Of a stretch of DNA of 64,000 nt, positions 58,600 to 64,000 are shown piece after piece (positions within the stretch are counted from its first letter, which is position 1; every line of letters starts with the position of its first letter). The DNA lies in the NCBI RefSeq assembly GCF_907164915.1, contig NC_061870.1, positions 23,907,348 to 23,971,347 on the forward strand. The letters are read 5' to 3'. The position numbers were made by a program, and so were the translations under genes. The stretch is from Impatiens glandulifera (taxonomy: Eukaryota > Streptophyta > Magnoliopsida > Ericales > Balsaminaceae). Below the pieces are notes generated by a model. The model did not search any database and was not told the DNA's origin. It saw only the letters and a list, made by a program, of their open reading frames with translations.

Positions 58600-59587
58600 A
58601 TACTATTAAGACATTAGGAAATAGAAATAATCAAAAACCACTTATTTAAAGAAATGAGATTAGGGAATGATATTTTTAGATATGCAACATTGATAATAAT
58701 GTTCACTAAGTTTGTAATAAGATAGTCATTTTAAATTGAGATCATTGTTAAAACGTAAAAATAAATATAAATATTAAATTTAACTCTATTTTTTATCTAT
58801 ATTTATTTTTGTAATGGCTAATATGACTCTTCTTTTGTTAATGGATGTAAAGCTCAAATTCTTAACAATTACGATGTAATTAATCCTTGAATAAAATACT
58901 ACAAATCCAAATTGTCCCCTAATTGAGTCACAGTCTCATCTTGAGTAGACAAACTTCATATTTCAAGGTTACTCCGAGAGATTCGGATCCCCGACTGCTT
59001 CCCCTGTTTCCCGTAACATCACCAAGAGTTTCAGGTTCATCTTCTTCTTCATAATGAACCAGTACCATATTATATATGTATGTACTTGCTTATTAGCTAT
59101 TTCCAATGTACAATCTTGATTTTATTGTTTTTCCATTTTACCTATTGGTTGATAAAAAAAGAAGTGAAATTTCTTCTCCTGTTTAATTGGTAAGATCATC
59201 TTCCAAGTTGATTGATTGGGCTATTATATCTAAAATATAATGTAAAAGCATATACTAATGATGTAAATAGATTATTCCTCATAAGCAGGGGCATCAAGTA
59301 ATTATATCATCTTGTAAAGTAGAAGCAAAGCATATTACAATGGAGTGGAAGGGCTAGCTAGGGAATCTATTGGAGACTTTTCTTTCTTCTTCTTGTCTCT
59401 AAAGTCTAATTACATTAAATAACATGATTAATGCCTCATAAGTAGATACAAATTCTCATTTGACCCATCGAACTAACCCTGAAAAGAAAAGAAAATAAAA
59501 AGGTTGAGTTTTCCCTTTGATTGTCATTGATATCCCTAACTTGTTCAAAAAGGTATCTTATCAGGATCACTTCCTAATTAGTGCAGT
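58600..59587. other. Intergenic DNA upstream of SF3B5
   Basis: Likely divergent promoter space. 58960-59035 is GC-richer (GATTCGGATCCCCGACTGCT), but no gene could be assigned. The remainder is AT-rich. Confidence 0.4.
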
Positions 59588-59721
59588 GAGCATGGAGTAT
59601 TGAGCCTAGAGAGGAAGTGGGCCTTCTGGTTGGACAACCAATCGAAACCCAAACAAGGCGCCGCCTGGGGCACCTCTCTACGCAAGGTCTACACCTTTGA
59701 CACTGTCGAGGAATTCTGGAG
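59588..59721 (+). pseudogene. eIF(iso)4E exon-1 fragment
   Basis: An open stretch encodes SLERKWAFWLDNQSKPKQGA then AWGTSLRKVYTFDTVEEFW, followed by a splice-donor-like AG/GTAGCT at 59721/59722. This matches the N-terminal cap-binding region encoded by exon 1 of plant eIF(iso)4E, the isoform that recruits mRNA caps to ribosomes. There is no in-frame ATG (a stop lies just upstream at 59579), and no later eIF(iso)4E exons are found downstream. Residues before the core (EHGVL) do not fit. It is a truncated gene fragment, possibly captured by a transposon. Confidence 0.8.
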
Positions 59722-60047
59722 GTAGCTAGCTAGATTTATCTTTATCTTTTTGCTTTCTGTATTTATGATTTATTCTTACTTTTTAGGTTTGATATATATT
59801 TGTTTCATGGTTTCAAGCCATATAGTCAATCATACAAGCTTCTGTTTGATTGTTTTACTCGTGTAGTCGTGTTTATTGATAGTTAAGGTTCTGGCTATAT
59901 ATAAGATAGAGTTGTAGGTTTCTGATGAACATGGATTGATTCTTCATGCCAAATACTATATGAAATCACAATGTGCTGTGTAATGATCTCTCAACCTATA
60001 TAGCAGTTAATTAGAGTTTCCTGTCTTTATATTAATAGATTATTTAA

Positions 60048-60370
60048 TGATTTGATGATCCAGCTAGAGAAATTGAGGAACTAATTGCCTTGATAAAAAA
60101 TGATATCACAGCACTTAACATAGCTATATCTGACTTGCACACATTCCAAAAGATGGAGATAGCAGATGGAAATTATCCAGATGATGAAGTTAGTGATTCT
60201 AAAACTCTGTCTACGATGATTTGAAGGATAAATTGATGGGGCTACAAAACATTTAAAGAGGTGTTGAGTGCAGCCAGAACATCATATGTCAGTTTGTAGA
60301 AATAAAGTTTATACCTCATTCCCTCCAACAAAAACATTAGCTTGAAATCAGATTATCCAAGTAAGTCTCT
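60048..60370 (+). pseudogene. SYP31/SED5-like syntaxin fragment
   Basis: Codons from about 60048 read DDPAREIEELIALIKNDITA then LNIAISDLHTFQKM, the start of the Habc region of plant Golgi Qa-SNAREs (SYP31/32). After one frameshift, DDLKDKLMGATK and FKEVLSAARTS continue the same protein near 60213-60285. Stops and frameshifts are present, and the SNARE motif and membrane anchor are missing. A GTAAGT lies at 60361. It is in the same orientation as the eIF(iso)4E fragment 330 bp upstream, although the parent genes are unrelated. Confidence 0.75.
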
Positions 60371-60797
60371 CTTCACACAGTAATGTCTATCTATGAAATT
60401 GATTCCTTGTCTTAATTACTTTGGTTACTCTTGTTTATCTCAACTTCTCTCAGTCATAAATCTTTCACTATTTAAGCATAAGGATGTGCGAAGAAAACAT
60501 GAAAACAAAAGGAGGAATCGAGGCATTATTACCTTACAGCAGCAAAGGCGTTCACAACGGATCTTCTTCTTCTTCTTCTGAACAGCCTTATTAAGCTATA
60601 ATTTTTATGTCGTTTGAACTCGCAGCTGCCGTTCTCTTCCCTGCTAGGTTGAAACGCCGGTTTAGAGAGCGACCGGGAGCGGGGAACCGGAGCAAGGACT
60701 AGCTCGAATTGATGGCACTAAGACTGTAAGCTCCTGTTGTTGGGCGCGGCAGTGACTATGAGCAAGTACTGGGCCCGAAATGAAACCTACACGACCA
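60371..60797. other. Spacer between the syntaxin fragment and the Pack-MULE
   Basis: Contains a TTC trinucleotide run at 60560-60580 and a GC-rich stretch at 60620-60700. No gene assigned. It may be further captured or decayed sequence. Confidence 0.4.
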
Positions 60798-60805
60798 GCC
60801 TAATA

Positions 60806-60955
60806 GGGAAATTTGACGAAATGACCTAGAAGACGGGATTATTTGACCTGGTGGTAATTTGATAATTTAATTGCGCTCGTGGTGATTTTATTTTTTTTGG
60901 ACGATTTTGCCCTTGTCGCGAAACGCTAAGTCACTTAGCGTTTCGCGAAGTGAAA
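60806..60955 (+). repeat. Left terminal inverted repeat of the Pack-MULE, with 33-bp palindrome
   Basis: Pairs with 62938-63087. Positions 60916-60948 form a perfect palindrome: TCGCGAAACGCTAAGT, a central C, then ACTTAGCGTTTCGCGA. An identical 33-mer lies in the right TIR. In an inverted repeat each arm could fold into its own hairpin. Confidence 0.92.
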
Positions 60956-61221
60956 ATGTGTAAAATGTCCAAATTACCCTTAGTATTTAATATAATTTCC
61001 CTATTTTTTTTCATTTCTTTTCTTCTCCTTCTCTCTCTTCCCGTTCTTCTCCTCCTTCTCTCTAAACTGGGCGACGGCGATCGGCGGCGACGGCGGCGAA
61101 ACGACAATGAGTTTCACGACGAGCACGAGCACTGTTCCACTTGGTACGTTTATCTTATGATATTTCAAGTTTATTGATGTTTGGTTTATGCATCTTTGAA
61201 TCACTATTGTTTAGGGTTTAC

Positions 61222-61316
61222 TTCCCGTTTCGCTAAGGACTTACCGTTTCGTTAAGGACTTCCCGTTTCGCTAAGGACTTCCCGTTTCGCTAAGGACTTA
61301 TCGTTTCGCTAAATAT
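61222..61316 (+). repeat. Subterminal array 1: five 19-bp units
   Basis: Units start at 61222, 61241, 61260, 61279 and 61298. The consensus is TTCCCGTTTCGCTAAGGAC; the last unit is decayed. The core GTTTCGCTAAG is the same word found in the TIR palindrome. Confidence 0.95.
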
Positions 61317-61326
61317 TTTAACATGA

Positions 61327-61399
61327 GTTGTCTTAGCTCAGCTGGTAGAGTGCGTGGCTTTTAACCATGTGGTTGTGGGTTCAATTCCCACAGATGGTG
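61327..61399 (+). tRNA. tRNA-Lys(UUU)-like copy, decayed
   Basis: 73 nt with D-arm TAGCTCAGCTGGTAGAG, anticodon loop CTTTTAA (anticodon TTT) and a perfect 5-bp T-stem around TTCAATT. The acceptor stem GTTGTCT/AGATGGT has four G-T wobbles. Relative to the plant tRNA-Lys(UUU) I remember, all differences are C to T or G to A. A T5 run follows at 61400. It lies inside the Pack-MULE, so it is likely a captured copy; the TTCAA in the T-loop (normally TTCGA) weakens box B, and function is doubtful. Confidence 0.75.
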
Positions 61400-61422
61400 T
61401 TTTTATAGTTTTTTTTTTTTTC

Positions 61423-61715
61423 TTTTGCATAAATCAAATGCTCATTTGTAGAGAAATGATTATTTTTAATTTGATACATAAATGAAATGTTTGTTATGGT
61501 TATGTTTTAATTTGATGCATAAATGAAATGGTATAGAAAATGTTTGTTTGTTTTTTTTACTTTTGCATAAATCAAATGTTCATTTGTAGAGAAATGGTTA
61601 TGTTTTAGTTTGATGCATAAATGAAATGGTATAGAAAGAAATGAAACAAAATCAGCTTAAACATTCATTAACAAATACCAAAAGCAGCTTAAACATTCAT
61701 TAACAAATACCAAAG
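61423..61715 (+). repeat. Internal tandem duplications of the Pack-MULE
   Basis: A 138-bp unit starting TTTTGCATAAATCAAATG occurs at 61423-61560 and, shortened, at 61561-61640. It is followed by two copies of a 32-bp unit containing CAGCTTAAACATTCATTAAC (61653 and 61685). Confidence 0.85.
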
Positions 61716-61767
61716 AAAGTAGTTCACTTTTTACATATTATTATTTTCTTAATTAGAATTAATTTAT

Positions 61768-62243
61768 TTATTTACTGAAGTAATCTTCAGTCCTGCCCTT
61801 GAATCCAATTTGTCCAAAAGTCAATGCCAAGAACAATCTCAAGTGTTAAGTAACCAGCCTAACCTGTTTGTTTACATGTTTATGTATATTAATATTAGAA
61901 AGAAACAGAAATATATTTTAATTGCTCAGTCCCAATGTTGGAAAGAGTCCGTTGATCGCCGGAATACTGGAAGGTGCTAACCATCCGATCAACCCAAACC
62001 CAATCACGTTCAGATCTTTCCGTAGTCAATCCCTCTCGAAACTACAATCAATCAAACAAACAAATTTCAATTATACTCTTATTTTCTTACATTACATACA
62101 TACATGATACATACCATGTAAGCTTTCCACCTAAGGCTTTTGCAACCATCAAAGGATTCATGGCTCTAACTGGGATTCATGGCTCTAACTGGAGCCTTTA
62201 GGAATCCTGAGCTCAGTCTCACCGGTGATGAAGACAGACAAGA
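61768..62243 (-). pseudogene. psaO: Captured psaO (photosystem I subunit O) fragment with one intron
   Basis: On the minus strand, exon 1 (about 62243-62115) encodes the end of the transit peptide and the start of the mature part: VRLSSGFLKAPVRAMNP, MVAKALGGKLT. A 73-bp GT/AG intron follows (62114-62042). Exon 2 reads FERD, a stop (TGA where Trp is expected), then LRKDLNVIGFGLIGWLAPSS and IPAING. The middle of the protein is deleted. The C-terminus FGQIGFKGRTEDYFSK ends at a TAA at 61768-61770. PsaO is a nuclear-encoded thylakoid subunit of photosystem I that helps bind LHCII. A 20-bp block (CCAGTTAGAGCCATGAATCC) is duplicated in exon 1. The intron shows capture from genomic DNA. Non-functional. 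Confidence 0.9.
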
Positions 62244-62258
62244 TCCGTTTCGCTAAGT

Positions 62259-62410
62259 GCTTAGCACTTAGCGAAATGCTAAGCACTTAGCGAAACGCTA
62301 AGCACTTAGCGAAACGCTAAGCACTTAGCGAAACGCTAAGCACTTAGCGAAACGCTAAGCACTTAGCGAAACGCTAAGCACTTAGCGAAACGGTAAGTCC
62401 TTAGCGAATC
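62259..62410 (-). repeat. Subterminal array 2: eight 19-bp palindromic units
   Basis: Six identical units GCTAAGCACTTAGCGAAAC at 62278-62391 are flanked by one decayed unit on each side (62259-62277, 62392-62410). Each unit junction contains CGCTAAG-CA-CTTAGCG, a small palindrome. The core is the reverse complement of array 1, so the two arrays form an inverted pair within the element. Confidence 0.95.
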
Positions 62411-62484
62411 TTCCCTGAAACAGAACTCATATGATCCAAGATTATATGCAAAACTCATTAATGAACCACACTTAACGAAATGGT

Positions 62485-62581
62485 CAAATATGAACCAAAT
62501 AACAAATATGAACCCACAAATATGAACAAATATGAACCAAATATGAACCAAATATGAACCAAATATGAACGAAATATGAAC
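62485..62581 (+). repeat. 11-bp minisatellite (AAATATGAACC)
   Basis: About eight imperfect units of AAATATGAACC or close variants, between array 2 and the right TIR. Open frames on the minus strand are produced by the repeat. Confidence 0.85.
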
Positions 62582-62937
62582 AGGTTTTGAAATGAAGAAA
62601 ATGTAAACATGAACATAACTGTTTATCAGATCTGAAATGAACATCTACCTCGACGACCTTCAAATCCTTAGAATCGGAGATCTGCATACCCTAAACCCTA
62701 GAATCGGAAACCTGCATGCAAAATAGATTTAGGGTTATAAATCTTGTAAATCTGTATAGATAAAAACATAAATGGATTATGTTAGAAGATCTTGTAAATC
62801 TGTATAGATCTGTATAGATAACCGCCGCCGTCCGTCGCCGCCCGTCGTCGTCGCTGGCCGCCGTGAAGGAGAGAACGGGAGAAGAGAGAGAAAGAAAATT
62901 AAGAAAATGAAAATATTTGAGTATTTATACTAACCCT

Positions 62938-63087
62938 AATCCACTTCGCGAAACGCTAAGTCACTTAGCGTTTCGCGACAAGGGCAAAATCGTATAAAAA
63001 AAATATAGAACCACGAGCGCAATTAAATTATCAAATTACCACCAGGTCAAATAACCCAGTCTTTAAGGTCATTTCGTCAAATTTCCC
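62938..63087 (-). repeat. Right terminal inverted repeat of the Pack-MULE, with identical 33-bp palindrome
   Basis: Inverted copy of 60806-60955. The palindrome is at 62946-62978. Inside it, a leader-like stretch (minus strand) with TCTTCTCCCGTTCTCTCC and GCGGCGACGGACGGCGG parallels the left side (TTCCCGTTCTTCTCC, GCGGCGACGGCGGCG), so TIR similarity may extend toward 250 bp. Confidence 0.9.
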
Positions 63088-63095
63088 GCCTAATA

Positions 63096-63523
63096 CCTAC
63101 CAACATTTTTTTTTTATCATAAATTAGTACATCTAAATAATTTAGTTGATATAAAACAAGTTTTTAAATGTTAAAAATTCTAATATAAACTTTTAATCTT
63201 GTCTCTGTGGTGTTATATATATATATATTATTTTTTATTTTTTATTTTTAAAATGCTATTAAAGATTATATATAATCCACTATTTTTATAACTCTTTTCA
63301 TAATTAAACGTGTTATACTAGTTAACAAAAAAATTAGTGTCAAAAACTTTCACTAGTATGACTTTTCTTCTTGGAATATGAATCTTTCATTTATTCCATT
63401 TTTCTAAGAGTTTTGATTTTATATAAAAAAAAATGTAAAATCTCACGCTAACTGCCCAAAATGTCTATTTTAACAAAAATTTGGAAGGAAAATATTTATC
63501 CATTAAGGTTTAATTAATAGGGA
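63096..63523. other. AT-rich spacer
   Basis: No gene. An (AT)n stretch at 63216-63228 and T/A runs only. Confidence 0.5.
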
Positions 63524-63838
63524 GATGGATCAAGGAAATTTGATGAGATGACAAAGATGCCTCTAATTGCTAAAAGTGTCGGTGCATAAAAAAAAATGTT
63601 GGTGACACTTTTAATTTTTTCCGGACGATTTTGTCCATATCGCGAGACGCTATCAGCATTCGCGAGACGCAACCGGCATTCGCGAGACTCAACATTCGCG
63701 AGACGAAAAAAATCGTCACGGAGGCATTTTCGTCCAAAAAAAAATAAAAGTGTCACCAACGCTTTTTTTTTATGCACTGACACTTTTAGCAATTAGAGAC
63801 ATCTTTAGTGTCATTTCATCAAATTTCTCGATGGTTCA
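63524..63838. mobile_element. 297-bp foldback MITE related to the Pack-MULE
   Basis: The element is 63533-63829. Ends GGAAATTTGATGAGATGAC and the inverted GTCATTTCATCAAATTTCTC; TIRs of about 110 bp (CTCTAATTGCTAAAAGTGTC, GTTGGTGACACTTTTA). GATGGATCA / GATGGTTCA flank it (9 bp, one mismatch). The terminal AAATTTGATGAnATGAC resembles that of the Pack-MULE, and the centre has four CGCGAGAC repeats at 63641-63705 spaced 20, 20 and 16 bp. It is a Mutator-type MITE of the same or a sister family. Confidence 0.88.
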
Positions 63839-64000
63839 TGGTTGGGTAGAGTTGGCTAAGTAACTTTTATTTCTATTTTTTATAGTATTTTTACTAAATA
63901 AAAAAAACAAATTAATTTAGGATTAAACTTAACAAACAGTTTTCCAACAGTTTTCCAGAAGTATTAAGAATTTACAAATCCATCCAAGTTCTTAAAGTCT
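63839..64000. other. AT-rich end of the window
   Basis: Nothing recognisable. CAGTTTTCCA is repeated at 63938 and 63948. Confidence 0.4.

Larger units (their letters stand above)
60798..63095. mobile_element. Non-autonomous Mutator-like element carrying host sequences (Pack-MULE), 2282 bp
   Basis: The element is 60806-63087. Ends are GGGAAATTTGACGAAATGAC and its inverted copy, with TIR similarity of at least 145 bp (TTATTTGACCTGGTGGTAAT, AATTAATTGCGCTCGTGG-like block, GATTTTGCCCTTGTCGCGAA). GCCTAATA is duplicated at 60798-60805 and 63088-63095 (8 bp, or 9 with one mismatch). No transposase is present. Inside are a psaO fragment, a tRNA-Lys copy, two 19-bp repeat arrays and several minisatellites. 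Long TIRs, an 8-9 bp duplication and captured gene sequence define a Pack-MULE. TIR-adjacent pyrimidine tracts followed by GCGACGGCGG-like codons look like a captured leader. Confidence 0.9.

Noticed and set aside
61222..62410. CRISPR-like repeat arrays
   Set aside because: Units are contiguous with no spacers, in a plant nuclear transposon; they are minisatellites.
62363..62687. Minus-strand ORFs between array 2 and the right TIR
   Set aside because: They arise from the AAATATGAACC minisatellite and have repeat-encoded residues only.

Overview
The window reads as nuclear DNA of a dicot plant. It is very AT-rich and mostly intergenic, with LTR retrotransposons, LINE pieces, a pogo-like element, Helitrons and MITEs between a few compact genes with plant introns. 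Recognisable host genes or gene pieces are an OVATE-family protein, small GIR-type zinc-ribbon proteins, the splicing factor SF3B5, and fragments of eIF(iso)4E, a Sed5-type syntaxin and photosystem I subunit O. The envelope-like ORF of the large Sirevirus resembles ORFs I associate with Lamiales genomes, so an asterid is my guess; that is inference.

Layout. 1-1.9 kb: one OVATE family gene on the minus strand. 1.9-3.26 kb: copies of an AT-rich dispersed repeat. 3.26-13.74 kb: a degenerate Copia/Sirevirus retrotransposon (LTR, gag-pol, envelope-like ORF) inserted in that repeat; its 3' end carries an inverted piece of LTR instead of a direct LTR. 14.3-19.2 kb: two Tork-like Copia fragments facing each other in integrase, the left one split by a 5'-truncated LINE with a target-site duplication. 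19.3-20.5 kb: an old LINE relic. 20.5-28.3 kb: AT-rich spacer with further copies of the dispersed repeat and a Helitron relative.

28.3-57.2 kb: a tandem array of five small minus-strand genes for GIR-like (GL2-interacting-repressor type) zinc-ribbon proteins. The last three lie in about 6.5-kb segmental tandem duplicates (A, B, C), whose differences record later events: a Helitron, two foldback MITEs with 9-bp target duplications, a larger MITE and a promoter deletion shared by B and C. A pogo/Lemi1-like element without its DDE domain lies between the first two genes.

57.9-58.5 kb: an apparently intact four-exon SF3B5 gene on the minus strand, absent from simple ORF calls because its exons are tiny. 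59.6-60.4 kb: fragments of eIF(iso)4E and a SYP31-like syntaxin. 60.8-63.1 kb: a 2.28-kb non-autonomous Mutator-like element (Pack-MULE). It carries a psaO fragment with one retained intron, a decayed tRNA-Lys(UUU) copy, identical 33-bp palindromes in both TIRs and two inverted arrays of a 19-bp repeat. A 297-bp MITE with related ends follows at 63.5 kb. This right-hand element family is the most unusual structure in the window.

No operon-like cooperation exists here. Genes that look functional are the OVATE gene, SF3B5, the first GIR-like gene and the third GIR-like gene. The rest is transposon sequence, decayed copies and spacer. Family calls rest on remembered motifs, since no database search was possible.
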